A stretch of 64,000 nucleotides of DNA from the NCBI GenBank assembly GCA_039545315.1, contig BCIM01000001.1, positions 606,805 through 670,804 of the forward strand. The letters are read 5' to 3'. The stretch is from Kondoa malvinella (Eukaryota > Basidiomycota > Agaricostilbomycetes > Agaricostilbales > Kondoaceae). Positions 33,902-45,538 of this stretch are shown here, piece after piece. The position numbers and the translations under genes were made by a program. Position 1 is the first letter of the stretch; the number at the start of each line of letters is the position of its first letter. Below the pieces are notes generated by a model that was not told the origin of the DNA, made no database searches, and worked only from the letters and a program-made list of their open reading frames with translations.

Positions 33902-35740
33902 ATGTCCAGTGCTAAGGATCAAGTGGAAGCTCTCTATGCCGGTGAGCACCTATGTCTCGCTTGATCTGACTTGCTGAATCATGCCAGGACTGTCGGGTTT
34001 CCTGCATCCTAACATCGGCTCGACTGCTGCTACCCAGCTAGTCTGTTTAGCTGTACTATACGCAACATGTTCGTCGATTTGTACTTCTGAGGGCCACCAC
34101 TGATGAGCGTAAAAACAGCAACAGCACTGTATGCCTTCGCTCTGGTATACGAAGTCAGCACCAAGTCGAGGAGCCCGGGAGCACTTTGGCTCTTTCGGAC
34201 CGCAAATGAAGCTAGGGGTCGGTATGTCATGGTTAATGTCTTCTTCCTCTGGAGTATGTAAAGCCCCTTTACGCTATCTGTGGTGTCCTGTGCTGACTAA
34301 ACATGCTGCAGTGCCCCTGGCTGGAATTTATACAGCTGCTGCATGTGTCTCTTGCTGGTGGCATCATCACAACGATCAAGGTTCCGGTAGCCAGAAAGGA
34401 ACCGTGGCTTTTGCAGTCATTCCTTTACTTTTTCTCGAGTTAGCAGGTACGACGAGCGTCTATCATCCCTGCTGCCTCTCTCTGACTCGTCTTGATAGCT
34501 TGGCTCGGATCTTGCACGTCAGTCTGGTCATTAGTCCTTTTGCGTTTTACTGAGATTCAATAGACTACTCTTCTCGGGCTTTCATCTCATCGGAGCAATC
34601 ACACAATCTAGCAGAGGCCGCTTCAACCTTCGAGTACCGCCTCCTTGGGTCTACCACTTTATGCTCTTCGGTCTACCTGCCATCCTCATGACAACTGCGG
34701 CTACACTCGGTCTAATTGGTAATTCGTACTTCAACAAAGGTGAGCTTTGAAAGCCTAGCGTTGCTCGCCGAGCTGATACATAAATAGCTGTCGATACTGC
34801 GACATCTCTGGTCTCGATGATCGACTCTGGCGACATCAATTTCGTACAATTCCTTCGCGACACAACCAGTTTCGTGAGAACAGACAGTGCCCTGATAAGA
34901 AACTATTGAACCTCAAAACAGGGCGAGCAAACCGCACAAGCTAGCTTCTATGGCAACGTAAACTGTCCCGATAGCGTGAAGGGAATGCGACTAACTCTGC
35001 GACATGCACAGACCGCTGGCTACGTCGCTTTAGGAATGCTTACCGTCTTGGTCATCATGTGTTTGCCAGCCTCAGTCGTCCTGATGATTGCCATGCGCCG
35101 TTCCGCCGTAATCCGGTCAGAGAATGGAGCTGCCGATTCTGCCAATTCCAGCATGCAAAGATTGCTAATCTTTTATGGCTGCTATGCTTTTGCTTGGTCT
35201 GTCTCGGTCATCATCTATCAGTATTACAACACTGCACAAAAGCTGTCCGATAACGGGTGAGCTCTTGCCTGTGCGGATCGTTGCTCGAAGCTGATTCCCG
35301 CACTCAGGATTTCATACGCGGTAGATATGTTGGTTCCGATGTATTTACATGGCGTGAGCGTCTCTAGCTCACTAGGGTTGAGCTCCTCTTATTGTGCCAC
35401 GTAGTTCTTCAATCTCGGCGGAGCCATCTATCTATCGATCCGCACTGTCGTTAGCACGAAAGTGGTCAGACAATCTTCACGTGCGCTCTTTTTTTTTCGT
35501 CGTTTGCTTCGCTTTCGCTAAAGCGATGGAGACAGACGGAACAAGCGATCGTCAATCGCGTAAAGGGGTCCACGTTCTCACTCAAACGAACATCCATCGC
35601 GACGGTTTGTGCTGTTCCTCATATGTCGACAATCTTTTATCCTTTACATAGACGAGGACAAGTACAAGTCGCGTGCCAGCTTGGACTATGAAGACAAGCG
35701 AGTTGGGCTAGACATTGCCCTCGAGCATGTGAGGGTGTGA
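33902..35740 (+). CDS. seven-helix membrane protein B, family unknown
   Basis: Twelve exons: 33902..33941, 33988..34068, 34119..34253, 34312..34446, 34499..34517, 34564..34739, 34788..34873, 34922..35256, 35308..35353, 35405..35480, 35524..35604, 35652..35740; 1299 bases, 432 residues, all phases closed. Seven hydrophobic helices are visible, with a short N-terminus, a Cys-containing loop between helices 4 and 5 (ASFYGNVNCPDSVKG) and a charged C-terminal tail. It is a paralogue of the divergent gene upstream, sharing spacing and several motifs. Exon 5 has only 19 bases. The topology is that of a receptor-like protein, but there is no motif that fixes a class, so the ligand and role are unknown. 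Confidence 0.72.
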
Positions 35741-35955
35741 AGTCTGGATTATATGGCCATGGTCAATTTTGTAAGACTCGGGTGTATATATTCTCATAGA
35801 CATAGACATAGAATAAATGCGCTCGCCCTTTTCCTCCGTTCACCTCAATGTTAGACTTTCTCTCAACATTGGTCGACACAACATGTTGACCTACTCTCTT
35901 TCCCGAACTTCCATCTCACTACATCTACATTTCCACTGTCCTGTATTCTGGTGCT

Positions 35956-38013
35956 ATGACACACTCACAGACTCCCAACAAGCGCAAGCGTGTTCTGCTG
36001 TTGGAAGATGAGCCGTTGATTGATCCGCAATTGCTGTTGCCCGACTCGTCCAAGCGCTCTCGCGTCGACGAGGTTTCCCTTCCAGTCTTTCGCTTCAATG
36101 ACGAGGAGATTGAGCTCCCTGTCGTGTCCAAGATGGACGAATTCTATGCGTTGAACGAGCCTAAGCGAAAGAGGGAAGCTGGCAGATTGTCGACCACTTG
36201 TTTGCGCACCGGACGTCCTCAAGTCATTGTTCTTGTTATGTCTAAGGAGCGTTTCACTATTGGTAGAAGGGAGAAGAACAGCTATCCCATCCCTGAGCAA
36301 GCACAAACCATGTCTGTCTCTGGCTATCATGCTGAGATTCATGCTGTAAATTATGACTGTAGCGCCCCCAAGCTACGCGCTGATAGCTCTCTGCTAGTTC
36401 GAATCGGACACGGAAGAAGTCGTCATTTGCTACGAAGACATTTCGAAAACTGGTACTTTGATCAACGGACATCTTGTCTGCAAGGAGACTGTCATCCTGA
36501 CTGTGAGCTCCTGCTAACATGTACCGCCCCCAGTCTGATAAGTCTGCTTTAGGATGGGGACCGGCTCAAAATCGGACCTCAAAACTTTACCTACAAGCAC
36601 ACTGCTCCAAGAGGTCATCATAACGACGCGTCAACCCAATCAGATAAGACTCGTCATTGGGATCCTGTCGAAGTTGGCAATCGCTTCATCGTCAAGGGCA
36701 CCAGTCTAGGCAGTGGCACATTCAGCGTCGTCCAGCTTGCAGTCGATAACCAGACTAAAAAACAAGTCGCTTGCAAGATCATCAAACGTAAGAGGTTGGC
36801 AAAAGACCATACCCTTGCCAAAGAGATCAGGCTGATGCAAAAGTTGGATCACGTAAGTATCCTCTATCATGAATGCTGCTTGCTGATGTCTGTCTTAGCC
36901 AAACATCAATAAAATGATTTACGCGGACACCACCGATCCGGAGCGTATCTACATTTTCATGCAACTGTGAGTAGATCCTGCCTTTGTCCCTTTGTGACTA
37001 AAGACAGTGTGTTGATCCACAGAGTCGTCGGCGGAGATCTTTTCTCTTACATTGTCCGCGAAGGTGCTCTTACCGACGGAGTGTCAAAGATTATCGCCTA
37101 TCAGCTGTTTTTGGCTCTTGAGGTGAGTCCGTTCATTAATCGAACTTCCATTGCTGATCGTCGAGCAGTACTTGCATGACGAGATGAAGATTTCCCATCG
37201 AGGTATGCAACGCGTCAATTGGCTGATACTTTGACGTTGGTCTTATGCCTTGATAGACCTCAAGGTAATCTAGAGCTGTTTGATGCAACCCGAGCTGACC
37301 ATTCAGACAGCCTGAAAACATCATGTGCCAAGGTGGACAGTATCCACGCGTGCTCATCACCGATGTAAGCCTTCGCTCTTACTCAGTCCTTCTTCTCTGA
37401 AGCGGAGCATAGTTCGGCACTGCCACCATGGCTATTGAACGATCCAAGACTATTTGCGGAACTTTCGTCTACCATGCTCCCGAAGTCGTGCTCAGCCGGA
37501 TCAATGGAACAGGTGCGTCTTATTTTTCGTTTGTATAGCAGGTCGTAACATCAGACCAGGCTACGATGGCAAAGCTTTCGATTGTTTCAGCATTGGCATC
37601 GTCATTTACGAGTGTCTCACCGGTGGTGCTCATCCATTCAAAGACGAGCTTGATTTGCAACTGTCTACTTTTGGTGATTATGACGAAGACGAAGATTTGG
37701 ATGCGGCCGACATTGAAGGACGAAAAGAAGAACGAGAAAACGACAAGCTTGCTGAAATTGTGCTTGATTGCCAAATCCCCTTTCCGTGCGAGCTTTTCGG
37801 TACTGTCGATCCTGACGGTCAGTCCCTCGCTCTTTTTAGTCCAATACATTCAGCTAAAGTCATGGTCCAGCTGTCGAAACTGTCAAAGGCTTGCTCAGAT
37901 ACAGCCCTCTCGATCGAACTACCATGGCAGAAGCACTCACGGAAGCTTGGATCGCCAAGTCGCTCGTCGAATTGATTCACTTCTATGCCAACCATGTGCT
38001 TAAGCGTAGCTAG
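35956..38013 (+). CDS. FHA-domain checkpoint kinase, CHK2/Rad53/Cds1 type
   Basis: Eleven exons: 35956..36345, 36398..36502, 36553..36852, 36899..36966, 37023..37122, 37169..37202, 37257..37264, 37311..37364, 37413..37512, 37560..37817, 37871..38013; 1560 bases, 519 residues. An FHA domain (RFTIGRREKNSYPIP; SGYHAEIHAF; SKTGTLINGH) precedes a kinase domain with LGSGTFSVVQ, ACKIIKRKRL, HRDLKPEN (Asp333), DFG and CGTFVYHAPE. The FHA-kinase order is that of CHK2. Family knowledge: it is activated by ATM/ATR kinases after DNA damage and blocks the cell cycle. The catalytic Asp codon is split into an 8-base exon. An acidic insert (YDEDEDLDAADIEG) lies in the C-lobe. The 3' end faces NUDCD1, 93 bases apart. 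Confidence 0.9.
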
Positions 38014-38106
38014 ACTGGCTTTTTTGTCAAATGCATGCCTCCATCTTCTTCCCCTAATGTTACATAGCTTCTGGAGCTCGTTGTGACGTTCGGCGCTTCC
38101 CGCAAT

Positions 38107-39815
38107 CTACATTAGCCCTTTGAGCACACACAGCCCCTTGTCACATAGCAGTACAACCCCGACTCCCTCAAGCAGCCCACAGCCCAGTACAGCACCCAGA
38201 TCATCATCCAATCTCGCTACAGCCTGTTTCGCAATCTTGACCCTCTGACCAGGCGGCGGAGGGAAATAAGCCCAGACATTTCCACCACTCTCAATCGCGA
38301 TACAGAACTTGTCTTGGTGATGCAGGATGAAGCGCATATTGAGTGAACGTTTCGATGCCAATACATACGCCAGAGCAGGATAGGTAGAAATATGTCGCCA
38401 TTTCGGTTCGAAAAGCAGACCATCATAAGACCTCTTGATGACCAGGCTCTCATCCGATAAACCATGAGACAGCACTTCCACCCCAGTACCAGTCTTTACT
38501 TCCCCTTGTTCATCCGTGTAAGTAAGAATTGTCAACCCAGTCGAATCCTCCAGTTCTTCTTCTTCTTCACCTAACAAACCTCCCGCTCCTCCACCTCCTT
38601 CACTCGTCATATGATCCAACAGCCCACGCATTTCTTCCAATTTCTCTTGGGTAAAACTCTCTTCCGGTCCACCATCACTAAACAGCCCTAACCATCTGGC
38701 AGAATCACCTTCAACTTTCTCGAGCGATATAATCAGCGTGTGATCTTCAGGGTCAAAAGTCCATGTCGACTCTGCTGAATTGATAGGATGCAATAATTGT
38801 CGATGAGATATCCGAGTGTGGTCTTTGATCAAGACGGTCAAGTGGAGAGGGGAGAAAGCGATTGATATGTCTGATGAAGTGATTTGTGTTGGTAGAGGGA
38901 AATGAAGGGTGATGCAGGATTCATCTTGTGTCCAGGTATACTTCTCTGGTTCGGAGGCGGCCTGGGAAGTAGTACCGTTTGCGGTTGTTTCGTGTGGTGT
39001 TGTGATGCTGGGTTCATCCGAAGAGGGCGCGGCGGAATTGAAGAGGCAGCCAGAGCCGATGATGCATTCTTGAGATGAGAGAGAGACGTAGGAAGGTATG
39101 TCGGACCCTGATAGTGTCCAGTCAATTTGTAGCGAAGCTGTTGTATCTGAGGTGATTGAACAAGTAGCGCAAGAAACATAGTAGATGGCTTCTTTCGAAT
39201 CTACAGGTACTTCAGAATAGGAGATAATCATCTTTACAGTTTGCTCAGATAGTAAGGCAGTATGTAAGCGAACAGGTCGAAGAGAACCATCTTGTTTTGT
39301 GCATTCTGCTTGACTTTGTATTTGCGAATGATGCAGCACGTAGATGCGGCCTGTTCCATCTGATACGAGCCATCTTGCTTGACCTAGGGAAATGATGGAG
39401 GGATATTCGAAAGAAGCTGAACTCTCTATTGGTGTCGGCAACGACGCTAGCTGTGATATGGAGTCATTGCCCTGTCGCAAGTATCAGTGACCCGTAGGGC
39501 GGATTACAAGAGATGTACCTTGTCATCCCACGAACAAAGCCAGACCACTGCTTCCTGATCGATCCACGCTGCCTCCCTTGCATCTGTCGACACGCACAGA
39601 TGATTCCATGCTGCACGACTTTTGGCCTCTCTCCATCCTAGCCTGCTCTCCCCATCTCCTCCTTGTAGCACACGGCCTATCGGAGCAGCAGCAGCTTTGA
39701 AAGTAGCTACTTCTTGTAAATCGAGCACATCGGATTCCAAGCGATAGGATTCAAAGAATGGGTTCAACAGAGCTTTATTAGGTTCGAAATCATCTTCTGG
39801 ACCAGGCATTGGCAC
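38107..39815 (-). CDS. NudC-domain protein, NUDCD1-like
   Basis: Two exons, 39815..39519 and 39471..38107; 1662 bases, 553 residues. A CS (NudC/p23) domain lies in the middle: KYTWTQDESCITLHFPLP, then SSDISIAFSPLHLTVLIKD and WTFDPEDHTLIISLEK. On both sides are beta-rich blocks of the type found in NUDCD1/CML66 (EAVVWLCSWDDK; RWLVSDGTGRIYVLHH; ALAYVLASKRSLNMRFILHHQD). Family knowledge: NUDCD1 works as a co-chaperone with HSP90 and helicase clients. The run of Gly and Glu before DSTGLTILTYTDEQGEV is a disordered linker. Its start codon is 58 bases from the divergent BUD22 start. Confidence 0.85.
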
Positions 39816-39873
39816 AGAGCCTTTGCTTGTAAATCTTTGCTCGACGATATTTAGGCGAATGGGTCAACCACCA
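39816..39873. promoter_or_regulatory. 58-base bidirectional promoter, NUDCD1 / BUD22
   Basis: The two divergent start codons leave only 58 bases between them. Both 5' leaders and any core promoter must fit here or overlap the neighbouring coding sequence. No TATA-like element is obvious. Confidence 0.5.
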
Positions 39874-41084
39874 ATGGCCAACTCGGGCGATAAAAGGAAA
39901 GCTCCGGCTGGGAAACAGAAGGGCAGAACTGTAAGACCCGAGCGGCTCTGCAGTGTTAATGCAAGCTGATGCAAGTGGTCGACTATAGCAAGCCAAGAAG
40001 CCTCGAATTGAGACAACAGTCGTATGGTCCTCCGCCCTGTGGCAGCCACTGCTCCATCTGATGCGTGCGTGAATATAGGATGATCATGTCGCTGTACTGT
40101 CGAAAGCAGCAAAGAAAGCGCGAACCTTTGAATCGCAGAAACTGATTCGCAAGTTGAAAAAGCTCAAGTCAGTTTTCGATTGGCCAGAGTGGTGGTCATG
40201 CTTATGGTATAGTTCGACAGAGAAGAAGTGTCTGAAACGTCGACTGCACAGGCGAAAGAGCTTGATGAACAGCTAGAGCAGCTCAAGGTATGATAGATTC
40301 TCTCCCGACTTGCAGATCTAGCTAACAGCATGTAGTCCATCGAACCAACAGAGATAATCAACTATGCACTCCGATCATATTACAACAAACAAGATCCACG
40401 CACACCGGAAATGACTGCTTTTCTTGAAGCTCATTCGGCGACTTTGGACACGGATACAGCTCAAGGCAAAGCCATCAATCGAGTGTTGGCGAATAAGCTC
40501 ATAACTGAAGCTACTTCCTCTTTGCCGCCTCTTGCAATCAAGGGCAAAGCCAAGAGAAAGGCGGAGCCGGAAGAAGAGAAACCAGCGAAAAAGGTCAAAC
40601 CGAACCCAGTCAGGGAACAATCTACTACTTCTTCTTCGTTCCTACCTTCTCTGGCTGTTGGGTATACCTTCGGTGATTCAGACGCGGAGGACGATTATGA
40701 GATGCCAGAGGATGAAGGAGAGCCTAAGAGAAAGAACAGGCGTGGGCAAAGAGCTAGACAAGCGTATGTCCTTCTTGTTACCCTCTCTATCTTTGCTAAG
40801 GATATTGTAGGATATGGGAACGAAAATTTGGCAACGAAGCGAATCACGTAAAGAAATCCGAACAAGCAGAAGCGCTAGCACAAGCGACGAAGGAAGCCAA
40901 GAAGCTACAGCGGGTAAAGAAGGGAAGGGAACCTTTACCTGAAGTACCAAAGGAGCAGAGAAAGGTGCAACCGGTCAAGGATGAAAAAATGCATCCTTCT
41001 TGGGAAGCGAAAAAGAAGGCGCAGGAGTTGGTTAGTTTGGCGGCGACGGGTGGTGCGCAGGGCAAGAAGATTGTGTTTGCGTGA
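39874..41084 (+). CDS. BUD22: BUD22-family ribosome biogenesis protein
   Basis: Six exons: 39874..39930, 39989..40064, 40110..40167, 40221..40287, 40336..40763, 40811..41084; 960 bases, 319 residues. The N-terminal helix with AKKARTFESQKLIRKLKK and the coiled ELDEQLEQLK are family features, and the C-terminus HPSWEAKKKAQELV ending GKKIVFA is the BUD22 signature. The middle is Lys/Glu-rich and disordered. Family knowledge: BUD22 (SRFBP1 in animals) is a nucleolar factor for 18S rRNA processing. The third exon may start at 40107 rather than 40110 (two AG sites three bases apart), which changes one residue only. Confidence 0.83.
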
Positions 41085-41447
41085 TTCGTAAGGATTGGTC
41101 TTCAGCTCGCATCTAGAAGCGCCAAGATCTGATAGCTCCTCCAAACTTCGCGTGTAAGAAGGTGACCTCGAAATCCCCAAGCTTGACTGCATCTCTGATG
41201 CATTCTGACAGCGTGTGTACCCAGCTGTGATCCTAAGAATGTGGCAGCGGGACATTTCTGACCTTTGACGCTGACTTCTCGCGTGCTTCTTTCGTTTCAT
41301 GCATTCGGTCAAGATTCGTCTTCTGCTGTCATGGCAACCGCTTTAAAGATTCGCACCTATTTACTTTCGTCCTTGCTCCCAGACTCTCTCTCAATCTCAT
41401 CCTAATCACAACAACACGTCTCGTCAGACCATCACAGAACTTTCAAC

Positions 41448-42118
41448 ATGTTATTCAATACTCTCGCTTTAACCCTTCTTCTCTGCTTCTCTCCATTGCT
41501 CACGGTCGCTGGATCGTTTCGTGCCTACTTCTACGACGGCGCTGAATGTGCCGGACGCGAGTGCGTGTTTCCTCTTGCGGCTGTCGCCACGGGTTTTGAC
41601 ATAACCTTCACAGCCGTGGATACGAATTCAAGGGTCATGAGTAAATTTTTTCCCGTCTACACTGTTCTTCTTTGTTGATATTATCCCGCAGTGATCAGTC
41701 CTATGGAAATTTCGACCTACCCAAATCTCAGGGAGGTGATGGAAGCGATCCGAAATCCATGTATATCGTCTGGGACAACAAGTAAGCCGCTGAGTGACAC
41801 CAAATATATCTCGCTCATGTATCCCTTCAGCTACGAGGGTCAAACTGGTGTCGGAGAGAAGGTTGGCATGTTGGTGATTGGTTAGTTTCAAATTAAGAGC
41901 TGCGCTGCAAGACGACGCTAACAGTGTTCGCAGCTGGTAATGCGGCTACCACCCTCGGCCGGAAAGCGCGTTACGGTAGTGGCTGTCTGACCGCTCCTAA
42001 GGGTTTTGTGAGTCCCCGGTTACGTGGACGTGAAAGCGATCTGATAGCAATTCAGAACATCCACAGATTCCGAACGCACGACAATGGAGCGAACCGCCTC
42101 ATCAAGCCTGCCAAGTGA
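41448..42118 (+). CDS. small secreted protein, 151 residues
   Basis: Five exons: 41448..41633, 41699..41781, 41831..41880, 41934..42007, 42056..42118; 456 bases. A signal peptide (MLFNTLALTLLLCFSPLLTVAG) is followed by SFRAYFYDGAECAGREC, then SYGNFDLPKSQGGDG, MYIVWDNKNYEGQ and a basic C-terminus. Only three cysteines remain in the mature part. I do not recognise the family. The order 'FxxxFYxGxxC ... SYGxFxLxxSxG' also appears in the secreted protein at 60014-60723. The first intron uses a weak donor (GTCATG), chosen because it alone joins the two coding frames; the alternative GTAAAT leads into a frame with an early stop. Confidence 0.6.
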
Positions 42119-42624
42119 GCTCGTTGTCTGCTCTGACATAGGACGGGTCTGAATATATCATAGCCTTGGCTTGCGCAAGCGAACCACTCAGGTTATCAAG
42201 TAGAAATCGGGCGAGGGTTTGATTGATTGGGACGAAGCGATGATTATCGATAGATCAAGGTTCGCAATCGGAAGGAGGTTACAACAGATGCTGATGCTCT
42301 GCCTGCATTGTAGTACTATTTACAATAGCTTGAATGCCAGCTGAGCTGGATGTCGGGTACTCATGCCGCAGCAATACGCGCGTACCGCTGTTATGGCTCC
42401 GATGTCTTCCGACCGAATTAGCAACTCTCGGCCGTCCATTCCCGTTTGCTCACATTCTATTTTTTGCTCTCTTCTCTTGCCCAAAGACGCGTCTATTCGG
42501 CAGCTTGCTGTATATCAGTATCTGTAGTAGTTCACTTCTCTTCCTGTTCCACAAGTCTTACCTTCGCCCTCCCAAACATCCTGTTGTTGACTGATTCGCC
42601 GTTCTTCTTACCCATACCTTCAAC
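42119..42624. other. intergenic region
   Basis: About 500 bases upstream of the MFS gene. A pyrimidine-rich stretch before 42600 probably belongs to its 5' leader. Nothing else seen. Confidence 0.45.
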
Positions 42625-45400
42625 ATGAAACTGCCTTTTCTGCGCAAGCCGCCTGCATCAGACTTGTCTGCTCAACCAGCAGAAAACCTTGCTGAACATG
42701 TACCACCAACGTACGATGGTTCGAACAAAGAGAGAAGTGCAATACCTGCCCAAGAGTTGTCGACTGGCCAAGATCAGTCCAAAGGTATGCTCTCTCTCTC
42801 CTTCGATAGCATTTGACTCATCGCTTGGTAGTCTTGACTGGAAAGAAGCTTGCGTTAGCCTTTACAGCTATGCTGTTGACACTGTTTCTTGTCGCGATTG
42901 AGTAGGTCGCCTTTCTGCTTCCAAGCCTCTGCTCATGTGTATCTACTAGTCAAACAATCCTATCACCTGCTCTACCTGTCATCACTGACCAGTTCGATGC
43001 CTATTCTCAAGCGGCATGGATCGTCTCGAGCTTTATCCTGACTCAGGCTGTCAGTATCACACTCTTCTTTCGGATGACTGCTAATCACGTACACTCAGTG
43101 CTTTTTGCTTTGTTACGGTCAAATACTGCTCATCTTCAAACGCAAATATGTGTACAGTAAGCTATGCTCCATGAGATCGACTATCGTTAAGCATGAATAG
43201 TGTCGGCCGTCGTCATCTTTGAGATTGGCTCTCTGTTGTGTGGTGTAGCACCTGAAGTAAATACTCTGATTTTCGGACGAGCGCTCGCAGGTGTTGGCGC
43301 GTCTGGCATTGTGAGTTTGTTACATCTTCTGTCACGCTGAATTGACTCGTGTTCAGTTCGTCAGCATGATCGTAAGCTGGACTACTTCCACATCAATGTG
43401 GTCACTGAAAGCTCTAGCAGGCCTTGATCGCCGACATCTCTCGCATTGAAGACCGGCCCCTGCTGATGGGTCTTTTCGGAATGGTCTTTGGTATCTCCAG
43501 TATCGTTGGGCCTCTGTAGGCTGCAGATCTCCTAAGAAAAAACTTGTTTCGCTGATATCTTGCTTGCGAATGCCATAGCATGGGCGGTGCCGTGAGTCAA
43601 GTCAATAAAGCAGAAAGCAGACGCTGATCCGTTTGTGCAGTTCAGCCAGCATGTCACATGGCGGTGGGTCTTTTATATAAACCTACCGATCGGAGCAGTG
43701 GTCCGTTCTTAGGCTTCTTAAGCGTCGGTCCGGATCGCTCATCTCTGGCTTGCGATTGCCTTAGGCATTAGTAGCTCTCTGGTTCCTCCTGCCCAAGATG
43801 GAAAACACGCCCATCACACCTGCTACTTCGGAAACTGCATCTCGCCGATACCGACTACTGTCATTCGGTGGAGAAGTAAAAGAAGGCTCGCTCATGCACC
43901 GTCTTTGCGTCTTTGATCTCGGAGGCGCTATATTGCTTCTTGCCGCCATTGTGTTCTTACTTCTGGCTGTTGTCAGCGGAGGCATTGAGCATCCATGGAA
44001 CAGCGGCTATGTCATTGGCTTTTTTGTGGCTGCCGGCGTCACCGGTCTGCTCTTCTTCCTCTTCGAATACTATCTGGCTGCGGCATCACCACTTCTGCCC
44101 CTTCGCTTCTTCAAGAATAAGACTGTCGTCGGAGCTGCCATCATCGGCTTTTGTCAGTTCTGGGCCATGTGCGTGAAGCCGTAAGATCTCCTGCTGCTCT
44201 GACAATCAAGACAGGTTCATCTATGTCTACTTTCTAAGTCAATCTTTCGAAGCTGTCTTCAATGATAGTCCAACCAATGCTGGTCTGAAGACTGTATGTC
44301 TGACTGTCCACTTTGACTGCCTTGCTAACATCGTATCTTAGCTGCCATTCATGGCGAGCTTTATAGTGACTTCAAGTGCGTGCTGCTATTTGGATGCCAA
44401 GCAATACCCGCTGAGGTGTGAATCCAGTTGCTGTTGGTATCCTGGTGAAGAAGATCGGGAGATATTTCCCTTTTATGGCAACAGCGCCTGCGTTCCTTAG
44501 CATCGGCGCCGGGCTCATGTACACTTTGGATTCTTCCTCTTCTTACGCCAAATACGCTGGCTTCTCAGTGATCGTGGGTCTTGGCATGTGAGTCTTCAGC
44601 CTTTCTCAAAGCCCTTATTTGCTCACGAAAGATTTCCGACCGTAGTGGTCCCGTCTTCCAGAACGTCTTTTTGGTGTGTCCAATAGCCTTCTATATTCTC
44701 TTCATGACTGAAGTTTAATCTTTCAGGCCGTTCAAGCTGCCGTCCTGGTGTGTTCTAGCCAATTTGTGCCCGGAACGCCGTCTGATTGTGTCTACAGCCA
44801 CGAGAAATTCCTCAAGCAACTGCTTGCGTTGCCCTGTTTCAAAGACTGGGTGGTGCTGTTGGATATGCTGCCAGTCGTAAGCAGTCTGCTTGTACTCTCT
44901 CTCGAATTACATAACGCTGTGTGATAGAATCGGTCGTGAACACTCAATTCAAGGCGAACCTTGCTCGCTTGGCACCTGAAGCGAACTATGATCGCCTGTC
45001 CAAGTCCATTGTCGACATCTGGAACGAATCTGTCACTCCTCCGTCGATTAGGCCAGCTGTTGTGCAGAGTTTCACAGGGGCGATCCGCTATGGCTACGTT
45101 ATCGGTTTGTGTTCCGTCTGTGAGGCAACTTTCCTCTTTAGCTAACGAATTTGCTGATAGGTGTTCCGTTGGGCGGTGTGTGTCTGCTAGCGGCAGTGAT
45201 CCTGATCAAGGACATCAGTGAGTTGTTACAAATTCGTCACGAACAACACTAACGGGCTCCGTGCAGACATCAAAGTCGTTGGCGCCCAGCAAAGACAACA
45301 AGGTTCAGCCGATGCCAGTGCAAGGCAAAGTCATGATCTCGAAAAGGCACCGTCGCATGACGAGAAGACTCCAGAATCTGCTGCTAAAACTGATGTCTGA
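42625..45400 (+). CDS. MFS drug/H+ antiporter-type transporter
   Basis: Nineteen exons: 42625..42784, 42832..42901, 42950..43049, 43099..43156, 43201..43310, 43357..43371, 43421..43515, 43579..43591, 43641..43700, 43765..44168, 44215..44293, 44342..44375, 44428..44587, 44646..44673, 44727..44747, 44798..44876, 44928..45104, 45161..45217, 45267..45400; 1854 bases, 617 residues. Helix 1 ends [13 protein letters not shown], helix 4 has [13 protein letters not shown], and helix 5 [14 protein letters not shown] (motif C, GPLxGG). The size and the extra helices after the central loop fit the 14-span DHA2 type. Family knowledge: proton-driven export of drugs or siderophores. Five exons are under 30 bases (15, 13, 28, 21) or just above. 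The tail is Gln and Asp rich. Confidence 0.85.
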
Positions 45401-45475
45401 AGATGGGAAGGAAGACTAGCTGGGAGTAGGACTGGTGTGTGGATAGTATAATGAGATTAGACTCTATTAGTAAGG

Positions 45476-45514
45476 GAGGTCTGGTGTATATATAAGGAAG
45501 GTCTGGTGTATATA
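45476..45514. repeat. short direct repeat, AGGTCTGGTGTATATA twice
   Basis: Two copies of a 16-base unit (about 45477-45492 and 45499-45514) lie 22 bases apart in the short gap between the MFS gene and the acyltransferase. Probably a local slippage duplication in the shared 3' region. Confidence 0.6.
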
Positions 45515-45538
45515 GTCATTTGCAATAGCTACCACTCG

